Assembly (NCBI GenBank): GCA_959602365.1
Contig: CAUGSS010000010.1
Span: forward strand, 18,135-82,134
DNA: 64,000 nt
Direction of reading: 5' to 3'
Origin: an uncultured Eubacteriales bacterium
GTDB taxonomy: Bacteria > Bacillota > Clostridia > Oscillospirales > Oscillospiraceae
Made by a program: the position numbers and the translations under genes. Below, piece by piece: positions 56,929 to 64,000 of this stretch. Position 1 is the stretch's first letter; the number at the start of each line of letters is the position of its first letter. The notes beneath the pieces are model-generated. The model saw only the letters and a list, made by a program, of their open reading frames with translations. It was not told the DNA's origin and did no database searches.

Positions 56929-57785
56929 GAGAGCTGCGGCAGCAGGCCTATGCCAAAATCAATCTGACATTGGATGTGCTGGGAAAGCGGCAGGACGGTT
57001 ACCATGAGCTGAGCATGGTGATGCAGTCTGTGAGCTTGGCGGACACGGTGATTTTGCGGGAATCCGGTGAACAGGATTTTTCCTTGACAAGCAATCTGGG
57101 CTTTTTGCCGGGAACGGATAAGAACATCGCCGCCGTGGCGGCCCGGGTTTTTGCCGCCCATACGGGAATCTCTCTGGCGGGCCTGCAGATCCACTTGGAC
57201 AAACGCATTCCGGTGTGTGCCGGCACGGCTGGGGGCAGCAGCGACGGCGCCGCCGTGCTGCGGGGGCTGAACGAGTGGTTTTCCACCGGACTGTCCCGGC
57301 AAGAACTGGCCCGGCTGGGGGAGAAAGTGGGATCGGATGTGCCCTACTGTGTGTTGGGGTGCACTGCCCTGGCCGAGGGCAGGGGAGAGCGGCTGACCGC
57401 GCTGCCGTCCCTGCCGCGGTGCCACATCGTGCTCTGCAAACCCGGTTTTTCCATCTCCACACCGGAGCTGTTTCACCGCATCGATCAGGTAAAACTGCAC
57501 TTTCACCCGGATACGCCGGGGGTGATCCAGGCGCTGGAGCAGGGCGATCTGCCGGGGGTGAGCCGCCGGATGTTCAATGTGTTTGAGGAGGTGCTGCCCT
57601 CCCCGCGGCGGGCCGTTGTGGAGGAGATCAAACAGGCGATGCTCTCCCAGGGGGCGTTGGGCGCCTGTATGTCGGGCACCGGCCCCACGGTCTTTGGCAT
57701 CTTCGCCGGAGAGACGGAAGCCGAGGCGGCCTGGAGAAGCTTGAAAGGGAGCTATGATGAGACCTTTTTGACCCACAGTGTATAA
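56925..57785 (+). CDS. ispE: 4-diphosphocytidyl-2-C-methyl-D-erythritol kinase
   Basis: 286 residues, probable TTG start at 56925 overlapping the DUF1015 stop, after GCGAGGTG. A GHMP kinase: QQAYAKINLTLDVLGKRQDG at the N-terminus and the ATP loop PVCAGTAGGSSDGAA. IspE phosphorylates CDP-ME in the MEP isoprenoid pathway. In Clostridia it is commonly next to sporulation genes; here spoIIR follows. The ATP loop reads GTAGGSSDG rather than the more usual GLAGGSSDA, a mild variant. Confidence 0.93.
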   Translation: MRELRQQAYAKINLTLDVLGKRQDGYHELSMVMQSVSLADTVILRESGEQDFSLTSNLGFLPGTDKNIAAVAARVFAAHTGISLAGLQIHLDKRIPVCAGTAGGSSDGAAVLRGLNEWFSTGLSRQELARLGEKVGSDVPYCVLGCTALAEGRGERLTALPSLPRCHIVLCKPGFSISTPELFHRIDQVKLHFHPDTPGVIQALEQGDLPGVSRRMFNVFEEVLPSPRRAVVEEIKQAMLSQGALGACMSGTGPTVFGIFAGETEAEAAWRSLKGSYDETFLTHSV

Positions 57786-57809
57786 AAACAGAGAGCACCG
57801 TCTACAATG
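57780..57809 (+). promoter_or_regulatory. Candidate SigF promoter for spoIIR
   Basis: GTATA (57780-57784), 15 bases, then GTCTACAATG (57800-57809) matches the forespore SigF pattern closely (GYATA; GGnnAnAnTR with one change). It starts over the ispE stop codon. The first transcribed base would be near 57815. Confidence 0.55.
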
Positions 57810-57842
57810 CAGTCATAATGACTGTGAGGACGGTGCTCTTTT
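57792..57842 (+). terminator. ispE terminator hairpin that also covers the spoIIR ribosome site
   Basis: An 11-base perfect stem (57792-57802 with 57829-57839) enclosing a smaller hairpin is followed by TTTT and immediately by the spoIIR ATG. The right arm and preceding bases include GAGGACGG, the only candidate ribosome site of spoIIR. Confidence 0.8.
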
Positions 57843-58493
57843 ATGTACAATCGTGTCAAAACTTACTTATACACCCCTGTCTCCAAACTGCACAGATGGG
57901 AAGTAATTTTCCTTGTCGCTCTTGCTGCGGCAGTGCTTTGCTGCGGCTGGCTCTCCCTGCGCCAGTCCCAGCTGGCCAGCCGCATGGTGCGGCTGCATGT
58001 AATCGCCAACTCTGATTCCGCGGAGGACCAGAGCCTGAAGCTTCTGGTGCGGGACGCGGTGTTGGCCAAGGCCTCCGGCTATCTGGAGGGAGTGGAGGAT
58101 GCCGGCCAGGCGGCGGCGGTACTGGAAGACCATCTGACGGAGCTGGCTGCAGCGGGACAGGCAGTGGTGGAGGAGCAGGGATATCACTATTCCGTCTCTG
58201 CCACGGTGGATGTGAGCCATTTTCCCACAAAGAGCTATGACGGCTTTGCCCTGCCGGCGGGGAACTACCGGGCTTTGCGGGTACGCATTGGCGATGGCGC
58301 CGGGCAGAACTGGTGGTGTGTGGTTTTCCCCTCCCTCTGTGTGGCGCCCGCCTCCGATTGGGAGGACACAGCGGTGTCTGGCGGGCTGACAGAGGAGGAT
58401 GTGGGACTGATGAGCGGTGCGAATGAGGGATATGAGCTGCGCTTTAAGTGCCTGGAGCTTTGGGACCGGTTGGTGAATAGGACGCAAGAGTAA
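57843..58493 (+). CDS. spoIIR: Stage II sporulation protein R
   Basis: 216 residues from ATG 57843. An uncleaved signal or membrane helix (about 23-42) is followed by the SpoIIR domain, with RLHVIANSDSAEDQSLKLLV, the family's strongest motif, and VSATVDVSHFPTKSYDGFALPAG. SpoIIR is made in the forespore under SigF, exported, and triggers activation of SigE in the mother cell. Its presence shows the organism can sporulate. The ribosome site is weak and distant (GAGG about 13 bases before the start) and lies in the hairpin above. Confidence 0.95.
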   Translation: MYNRVKTYLYTPVSKLHRWEVIFLVALAAAVLCCGWLSLRQSQLASRMVRLHVIANSDSAEDQSLKLLVRDAVLAKASGYLEGVEDAGQAAAVLEDHLTELAAAGQAVVEEQGYHYSVSATVDVSHFPTKSYDGFALPAGNYRALRVRIGDGAGQNWWCVVFPSLCVAPASDWEDTAVSGGLTEEDVGLMSGANEGYELRFKCLELWDRLVNRTQE

Positions 58494-58564
58494 TCGCTTT
58501 ACAGGTGGATGGCGTGCCGAGTATACCGTGCTTTTGTCCTTTGGCTCTTTGCGCACTCAAAAAT

Positions 58565-58605
58565 AAAACAGCCCCGCTGAAATTTGTTCCGACGGGGCTG
58601 TTTTT
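58565..58605. terminator. Bidirectional terminator between spoIIR and fbp
   Basis: A 12-base stem (58565-58576 with 58593-58604) carries an A-run and a T-run on both sides, between convergent genes. Confidence 0.88.
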
Positions 58606-58612
58606 GATGTAC

Positions 58613-60550
58613 TCAGGGATCTGCGTGCTGGCGTAGCGTGCCGTTGCGGTAGAGCTCGATGAGCTTTTCCAGGTGCCGGATCTTCTCCTGATACTCCCGT
58701 CCGGTGTCTGTTTCGCTCATCATGATCTGGTGCGGCATGGTTTCCACCACCCGGGTGACGGTGCGGGTGGTGACATGCTGGCCGGCCTCATCCAGAATGG
58801 GCTGGTGTTCTGCCAGCTTGATCACGGTGGAGTTGTAGATCAGGGTGTAGCCCGCAATACCGGTGGTGGGGCGGTAGGATTTTGCGATGCCGCCATCGAT
58901 CACAAACAGCCGCCCCCCCGCTTTGACAGGGTTTTCCCCCTGTTTTACGGGCATATGACCGTTGATGATGTGGCTGGTCTTGGGATCCAGGCCAAACTCA
59001 TCCAGAATGTGCTCCACGGTGCCCGGCTGGTCGATCAGGGTGTAGTAGGGGTTTTTGGGCTCCTCCCGCAGCTCGGGGGCATCGGTGAAATACCGCTCAA
59101 AGGTGGTCACCTTCTCCTTGCCGAACAGAGGGGATTTCGCCCCCATCCACAGATACCAGTAAAAGTCGGTGTCTGCACCGTCGCCGTTATAGTAGGCGCG
59201 GCGGACCCGCTGTTCAAGCGCATCCAGCAGGGCCTTGCCGGAATACATGGTGCCGTCCACATCCAGCTCGGCAAAGGAGCCGTCCTCCTCCATAGGAATG
59301 CAGCCGTGATAGAGCAGATTGCCGTTATAGGCTTTATACATTCCGCCGTTGGCCACCAGATAGTCCACATGCCGCCGCAGCCGCTCACCGTGCTGGAAAG
59401 AGGCCGCGATGGCGTCCGCCACGTCCGCCTCCTCCTGGGTCAGCGCATAGGGATCCTCCGGGTTCAGCGTGGGGAAATTGGTGTCCAGCAGGGGGTACTC
59501 CCGCCCGTCAATGGTAACCACACCCCGCTCCAGATCCATCTTGTCCAGCAGCAGCCTGCCCTCAAATCCGTAATCGGGCCGGCGCCGGATCAGCTGGCCC
59601 TCCAGCTTGAACATGATGATGGCGGCAGCTTTGTGCATCTTCGCCGCCAGGGCGGTGTCAACCGGGTCGTATTGATTTTGGTCCAGAGTGTGAGGGCGAA
59701 ACGCCTTACACTCGTCGTCGGCATATACCTTGGCGGCAAAGGAGGAGAGCGGCCGCAGATTGATGCCGTATCCGTCCTCCAGGCAGTCAAAGTTGTTGTA
59801 GCTCAGACCGATGCGCAGCACCGAGAACATGCACACCCGGTTGCCCGCCACGGCGCCGATCCACTCAATGTCGTGGTTGCCCCACTGGATGTCTACGCTG
59901 CGGTGGTTCATCAGTTCGTCCATAATCAGGTCGGCCCGGGGCCCCCGGTCAAAGATGTCCCCGAGGATATGGAGCTGGTCCACGGCGATCTGCTGGAGCA
60001 TGCGGCAGATGGAGATAATCAGGGCGTCTCCGATGCCGCATCGAATCGAGGCGTCGATGAGCTCTCTGTAGTATTTGGCCTTGTTGGACACCATGGGGTC
60101 CTGGAGAATCAGGTCGTCGATGATGTTGGCGAACTTGGGGTTGATGACTTCCACCACCCGCTTTCTGTTGTACTTTGAGGCCACCTCGCGGCACACTTGG
60201 ACCAGCCGGTGTATGATCAGGGCGGACCAGGCCTCATAGTGTTCCACGTTTTTGCGCTTCTTCTGAAGGCAGGTATGGGGGTGGGCGATCAGGGCGGCCA
60301 GCTCATCCCGCTCCTGCTCAGAGAGGGTGAAAGAGTAAACGGTGTCAATCTTATCCCGAATCACGCCGGAGGCGGAGCGGAGCAGTTGGATGAAGGCGGC
60401 GCTTTCGCCGTGAAGGTCGCTGAAGAAATATTCGGTGCCCTTGGGCAGCTTGAGAATGGCGCTCATGTCCACAATGGCCCGGACAGAGGATTCCACATTG
60501 GGATAGTGCTCCGAGAGCAGTTTCAGATACTCCAAATCCTGATTTGACAT
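58613..60550 (-). CDS. fbp: Fructose-1,6-bisphosphatase class III
   Basis: 645 residues. The metallophosphatase motifs are FFSDLHGE, LGDIFDRGP and QWGNHDIEW, with HMP near the C-terminus. Class III enzymes are typical of Firmicutes and run gluconeogenesis. It follows the lipase-like gene by 33 bases on the minus strand. Length fits the family (about 640-670). The ATG has GGAGAC upstream. Confidence 0.96.
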   Translation of the reverse strand: MSNQDLEYLKLLSEHYPNVESSVRAIVDMSAILKLPKGTEYFFSDLHGESAAFIQLLRSASGVIRDKIDTVYSFTLSEQERDELAALIAHPHTCLQKKRKNVEHYEAWSALIIHRLVQVCREVASKYNRKRVVEVINPKFANIIDDLILQDPMVSNKAKYYRELIDASIRCGIGDALIISICRMLQQIAVDQLHILGDIFDRGPRADLIMDELMNHRSVDIQWGNHDIEWIGAVAGNRVCMFSVLRIGLSYNNFDCLEDGYGINLRPLSSFAAKVYADDECKAFRPHTLDQNQYDPVDTALAAKMHKAAAIIMFKLEGQLIRRRPDYGFEGRLLLDKMDLERGVVTIDGREYPLLDTNFPTLNPEDPYALTQEEADVADAIAASFQHGERLRRHVDYLVANGGMYKAYNGNLLYHGCIPMEEDGSFAELDVDGTMYSGKALLDALEQRVRRAYYNGDGADTDFYWYLWMGAKSPLFGKEKVTTFERYFTDAPELREEPKNPYYTLIDQPGTVEHILDEFGLDPKTSHIINGHMPVKQGENPVKAGGRLFVIDGGIAKSYRPTTGIAGYTLIYNSTVIKLAEHQPILDEAGQHVTTRTVTRVVETMPHQIMMSETDTGREYQEKIRHLEKLIELYRNGTLRQHADP

Positions 60551-60583
60551 ATTGTCTCCTCGCTTTTTACCGCACTGGGCGGG

Positions 60584-61522
60584 TCATGATTTGATTTGCC
60601 GCTGCATCCAGTGCAGCAAGAACTGATATACCTCCTCCCGGTTGGCCTCATTGAGCATTTCGTGCCGCCCCTCCGGGTAGAGTTTTAGGGTTACATCCCT
60701 GCATCCTGCCGCGAGAAAAGACTGATAGGCCTGCTGTACCCCTTTTCCGTTGGCGCCCACTGGATCTTGCTCCCCTGAGAGGAAGAGGATGGGAGTTGTC
60801 CGGTCCATTTTGGACAACTGGTCGGTTTGCTGATTGAAACGGATGCCGGAGAGCATATCCCGCATCAGCGTCACCGTGGGCATCACCTGGCAGAAGGGGT
60901 CGGCGATATAGGCGTCCACCACGGCCTCCACCGAGCAGACCCAGTCCGACTGGGTGCGGTTGGGCTTGAATTGCCGGTTGTAGGCCCCGAAGCACAGAGT
61001 TTGCAGCAGTTTGCTCCGCCCCCGCTTGCCCAGCCGGAGCTGTTCCAGCCGGCAGGCCAGCAGTCCCGCAGACAGCACTGCCCCGGGCTGTTGGCCGGTG
61101 CCCAGCAGAGCGCAGGCGTCCACCGTGCCGGGATAGCGGATCAGATAGCTGCGGGAGAGGAAGCTGCCCATTGAATGGCCCAACAGAATATAGGGCAGGG
61201 TGGGATACCGTTCTTTTGCCCAGTCGTGGAGGGCGCGGACATTGTCCGTCATCTTGATCCAGCCGTCTGCGTCGGCAGTGTATCCCAGATCCTTCGGCCG
61301 TTCCGGCGTGCGGCCGTGGCCGAGGTGGTCCTCCCCACAGACGAAAAAGCCGTGGGCTGCCATGAAGCGGGCAAAGTGGTCATAGCGGCCGATGTGCTCG
61401 GAAATGCCGTGGACCAGCTGGAGTACCGCCAGAGGAGGGCTTGTCTCCGGCACCCAGCAGCACCCATAGAGCGGAGTGGATCCGTCCGCGGAGGAAAAAC
61501 GAAATTCCTGAAGGTCAGACAT
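60584..61522 (-). CDS. Alpha/beta hydrolase, monoacylglycerol-lipase-like
   Basis: 312 residues. The lid-less alpha/beta hydrolase motifs are present: oxyanion LVHGISEHIGRYDHFA, nucleophile GHSMGS (Ser118), acid in LSGEQDPVG and His in EGRHEML. The HGxxEHxxRYxxFA pattern marks the monoacylglycerol lipase/lysophospholipase group. No signal peptide, so it is cytoplasmic. It probably shares a transcript with fbp, although the functions are unrelated. Substrate is inferred only at the class level. Confidence 0.88.
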   Translation of the reverse strand: MSDLQEFRFSSADGSTPLYGCCWVPETSPPLAVLQLVHGISEHIGRYDHFARFMAAHGFFVCGEDHLGHGRTPERPKDLGYTADADGWIKMTDNVRALHDWAKERYPTLPYILLGHSMGSFLSRSYLIRYPGTVDACALLGTGQQPGAVLSAGLLACRLEQLRLGKRGRSKLLQTLCFGAYNRQFKPNRTQSDWVCSVEAVVDAYIADPFCQVMPTVTLMRDMLSGIRFNQQTDQLSKMDRTTPILFLSGEQDPVGANGKGVQQAYQSFLAAGCRDVTLKLYPEGRHEMLNEANREEVYQFLLHWMQRQIKS

Positions 61523-61628
61523 GGTAAAGTTGCCCCTTTTATGATATGATACCGATACGGAACAAGTTACCTACAGTTTACTTGTTTCTGGCATCTGCGT
61601 CAACTACTTTTGCAAAGAAGGTTTCAAA

Positions 61629-62852
61629 ATGAACGTGATCGATTGCTTTTTGCGTTATGTCTCCTATCCCTCTGCGTCGGATGAGAGTTCCGAATCTGTG
61701 CCCAGCACCCCGGGCCAGCAGACTTTGGCCCGGGTCCTGGCAGAGGAGTTGAGGGAACTGGGGGTACAGGATGCCGCGGTGGATGCATTCGGACGGGTCT
61801 ACGGCCACCTGCCCGCCACACCCGGACGGGAAGGGGAGCCGGTCTATGGCCTGATTGCCCATATGGACACCTCCCCAGATGCCTCCGGGGAGGGGATTCG
61901 TCCCAGCCGGGTGCATTACACCGGGGGGAATTTGGTGCTCAACCGGGAGAAGGGCGTGGTCATGCGCCCGGAAGAGTTCCCTGCGCTTGGTCATTATGTC
62001 GACCAGGAGCTGATTGTCACCGATGGCACCACTCTGCTGGGGGCCGATGACAAGGCGGGGGTGGCGGAGATTATGTCCGCGCTGGAGTACCTGCTGGCCC
62101 ATCCCGAAGTGGCCCACGGGCCTGTTTCCGTGGCCTTCACTCCGGACGAGGAGATCGGCCGGGGAGCTGACCACTTCGACTTCGCCCGCTTTGGGGCGGA
62201 TTATGCCTACACGGTGGACGGAGGCGCATTGGGCGAGGTGGAGTATGAGAACTTCAACGCCGCCAACGCCGGAATCAAAATCCACGGCCGGAACATCCAT
62301 CCGGGCAGTGCCAAAAACATTATGAAGAATGCCGTGCTGCTGGCGTCCCAGTTCATCTCCATGCTGCCCCAGGCGGAGACTCCGGCCCATACGGAGGGGT
62401 ATGAGGGGTTCTTCCACGTCAACTACTGCAAGGCCGTGGAGCAGGAGGCCTATATCAATCTGATCATCCGGGACCATGACCGGGCGCATTTTGAGCAGCG
62501 CAAGGCGTTTTTGACCCGGACAGTGGAGTATTTGAACGGCGTCTATGGCTCCGGCACCTTTGAGCTGGTGCTCAAGGACAGCTATTACAATATGCGGGAG
62601 AAGATCGAGCCCCATATGCACCTGATTGACCGGGCCATGGCCGCCTTCCGGGACAGCGGGGTTGTGCCCCGCACCATTCCCATCCGGGGCGGGACCGATG
62701 GGGCGCGGCTGAGCTGGGAGGGGCTGCCCTGCCCCAACCTGTCCACCGGCGGTGAGAACTTCCACGGGGTTTATGAATTTATTCCGGTGCAGGCGATGGA
62801 GAAGATGGTGGAGGTGCTGGTGCGCCTGGTGAGCTGCGGTGAGGAAGCATAA
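61629..62852 (+). CDS. pepT: Peptidase T (tripeptide aminopeptidase)
   Basis: 407 residues. An M20 metallopeptidase with metal-binding IAHMDTSPDASG, the bridging Asp in LLGADDKAGVAEIMSAL, the catalytic Glu pair in FTPDEEIGRG and the metal Asp of YTVDGG. The start is ATG 61629. PepT releases the N-terminal residue of tripeptides in peptide recycling. It overlaps mnmA by 14 bases. The central insertion and C-terminal GGENFHGVYEF match PepT rather than other M20 groups. Confidence 0.95.
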   Translation: MNVIDCFLRYVSYPSASDESSESVPSTPGQQTLARVLAEELRELGVQDAAVDAFGRVYGHLPATPGREGEPVYGLIAHMDTSPDASGEGIRPSRVHYTGGNLVLNREKGVVMRPEEFPALGHYVDQELIVTDGTTLLGADDKAGVAEIMSALEYLLAHPEVAHGPVSVAFTPDEEIGRGADHFDFARFGADYAYTVDGGALGEVEYENFNAANAGIKIHGRNIHPGSAKNIMKNAVLLASQFISMLPQAETPAHTEGYEGFFHVNYCKAVEQEAYINLIIRDHDRAHFEQRKAFLTRTVEYLNGVYGSGTFELVLKDSYYNMREKIEPHMHLIDRAMAAFRDSGVVPRTIPIRGGTDGARLSWEGLPCPNLSTGGENFHGVYEFIPVQAMEKMVEVLVRLVSCGEEA

Positions 62853-63909
62853 CTCCGTTCTGGTGGGCATGAGCGGCGGGGTGGACAGTTCTGTCGCTGC
62901 ATTTCTGCTCCGGGAACAGGGGCTGGAGGTCACCGGTGCCACCATGAGGCTCTATGATCCCGGCATGGAGGGCGGTGCCTGCCACACCGCTGCCGATTTG
63001 GAGGATGCACAGCGGGTGGCGGAGCGGCTGGGGGTCCCCCACCGGGTGTTTGACCTTCGCGCGGAGTTCCGCGCCCAGGTCATGGACCGGTTTGCCCGGA
63101 GCTATCAGAGGGGGGAGACCCCCAATCCCTGCATTGACTGCAACCGCTATATGAAATTCCGGCGGATGCTGTGCCTGGCCGATGAGCTGGGCATCTGGTA
63201 TGTGGCCACCGGCCACTATGCCCGCCGGGCCTGGGATGGGGAGCGCTGGCTGCTGAAGAAGGGGCTGGACAGGGACAAGGATCAGAGCTATTTTCTCTAT
63301 CACCTGAAACAGACCTATCTGGAGCATTTTCAGCTCCCGCTGGGGGAGCTGACCAAGGCCCAGGTGCGTCAGATTGCCGCGGAACAGGGGTTCGGCAACG
63401 CCAAAAAGAAGGACAGCCAGGACATCTGTTTTGTCCCTGACGGGGATTACGGGGCCTTCCTGGACCGATATACCGGGCAAAGCTGCGGTGCCGGGCATTA
63501 TGTGGACGCCGGCGGAGCGGTGCTGGGCACCCACCGGGGTCATACCCACTACACCATTGGCCAGCGCAAAGGCCTGGAACTGGCCATGGGCCGCAGGGTC
63601 TATGTGACCGGGAAGGATGTGGAGCGCAACTGGGTCTACATTGGAGACAATGAGGATCTGTTCTCCCGCGCCCTGGAGGCCGTTGATCTGAATTTAATCG
63701 CCTGCGACGCCATTCCGTCCCCGCTGCGCTGCACCGCCAAAATCCGCCATAGCCGGAGCGAGGCGGCGGCCGTGGCGGAGCAGACCGGAGAGGACACCCT
63801 GCGGGTGACCTTTGACCGCCCTCAGCGGGCCATTGCCCCGGGACAGGCGGTGGTGCTCTATGACGGAGATGTGGTCATTGGCGGAGGCACCATCACAAGG
63901 GCGCTGTAA
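62839..63909 (+). CDS. mnmA: tRNA 2-thiouridylase MnmA
   Basis: 356 residues, GTG start at 62839 inside the pepT end. The PP-loop is GMSGGVDSSVAA; the two catalytic Cys lie in TPNPCIDCNRYMKF and SQDICFVPDGDY. MnmA adds sulfur to U34 of tRNA Lys, Glu and Gln, using a sulfur carrier and IscS-type desulfurase not seen here. C-terminal beta-barrel domain is complete. It is the last complete gene; a GC hairpin follows. Confidence 0.95.
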   Translation: MRKHNSVLVGMSGGVDSSVAAFLLREQGLEVTGATMRLYDPGMEGGACHTAADLEDAQRVAERLGVPHRVFDLRAEFRAQVMDRFARSYQRGETPNPCIDCNRYMKFRRMLCLADELGIWYVATGHYARRAWDGERWLLKKGLDRDKDQSYFLYHLKQTYLEHFQLPLGELTKAQVRQIAAEQGFGNAKKKDSQDICFVPDGDYGAFLDRYTGQSCGAGHYVDAGGAVLGTHRGHTHYTIGQRKGLELAMGRRVYVTGKDVERNWVYIGDNEDLFSRALEAVDLNLIACDAIPSPLRCTAKIRHSRSEAAAVAEQTGEDTLRVTFDRPQRAIAPGQAVVLYDGDVVIGGGTITRAL

Positions 63910-63923
63910 AAGCGTGTCGGGGC

Positions 63924-63956
63924 GGGGGGCCCCGTTGGGCGCGGCCCCCCAAGTTT
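63924..63956 (+). terminator. GC-rich terminator after mnmA
   Basis: An eight-base G/C stem (63924-63931 with 63943-63950) is followed by AAGTTTTGG, 14 bases past the mnmA stop. Confidence 0.6.
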
Positions 63957-64000
63957 TGGTGCTCCATAAGTGACACACACCCCGCCCCCCCCCAACCGCG

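Overview
The window looks like a piece of chromosome from a spore-forming, gut-type Clostridia, most likely the Oscillospiraceae (Flavonifractor/Lawsonibacter/Intestinimonas/Oscillibacter-like). This is inferred from the high-GC but Firmicutes-style gene set (Asp23-FakA, FtsEX with a PcsB-like hydrolase, class III fructose bisphosphatase, long single-chain PurL), from strong AGGAGG ribosome sites with SigA-type promoters, and from a spoIIR sporulation gene. No rRNA, tRNA, IS element, prophage or CRISPR array was found.

Region 1 (1-5.3 kb) is a sensory locus. It holds the end of a LuxR-type regulator, a small Cys-rich protein, a large lipoprotein-like 7TM protein whose kinase end looks degenerate, a conventional NarL/DesK-type histidine kinase, and its LuxR-type response regulator, the last four translationally coupled. 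Region 2 (5.4-18.8 kb) is an accessory cell-envelope block with less biased codon use than the core. It is bracketed by two 125-residue receiver-like paralogues and contains an SPFH protein with four zinc ribbons, a sortase-anchored surface protein, a DUF4428 protein, an AIM24 protein, a TM2 protein, three lipoproteins plus a broken fourth, a membrane zinc-ribbon protein and a double TPM-domain membrane protein. The SPFH, TPM and zinc-ribbon trio resembles Bacillus YdjI/YdjH/YdjG, but no PspA is present.

Region 3 (18.9-64 kb) is core chromosome: RlmD-like rRNA methyltransferase, an Mrp-type ATPase, secA-pgeF-purL, a HAD phosphatase, a TauE permease, Asp23-fakA, a pseudouridine synthase, a CdaR-like regulator, ftsE-ftsX-(41-aa membrane protein)-PcsB-like hydrolase, gdhA, a thioesterase, an amino-acid ABC transporter, the full atp operon, a LysR/YczE-like pair, an Lrp-aminotransferase-thrH-DUF1015-ispE operon, spoIIR, an fbp/lipase pair, pepT and mnmA.

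The main surprises are: (a) an amino-acid binding protein in which the two halves are in swapped order (circular permutation), inside an otherwise normal ABC operon; (b) an in-frame fusion of ATP synthase delta to the N-terminus of alpha, which conflicts with the usual 1:3 stoichiometry; (c) the envelope module bracketed by receiver paralogues, one with Glu at the likely phospho-Asp position and apparently starting at CTG; and (d) a candidate SigF promoter for spoIIR placed inside the left arm of the ispE terminator hairpin, so that sporulation transcripts would escape a fold that otherwise covers the ribosome site.
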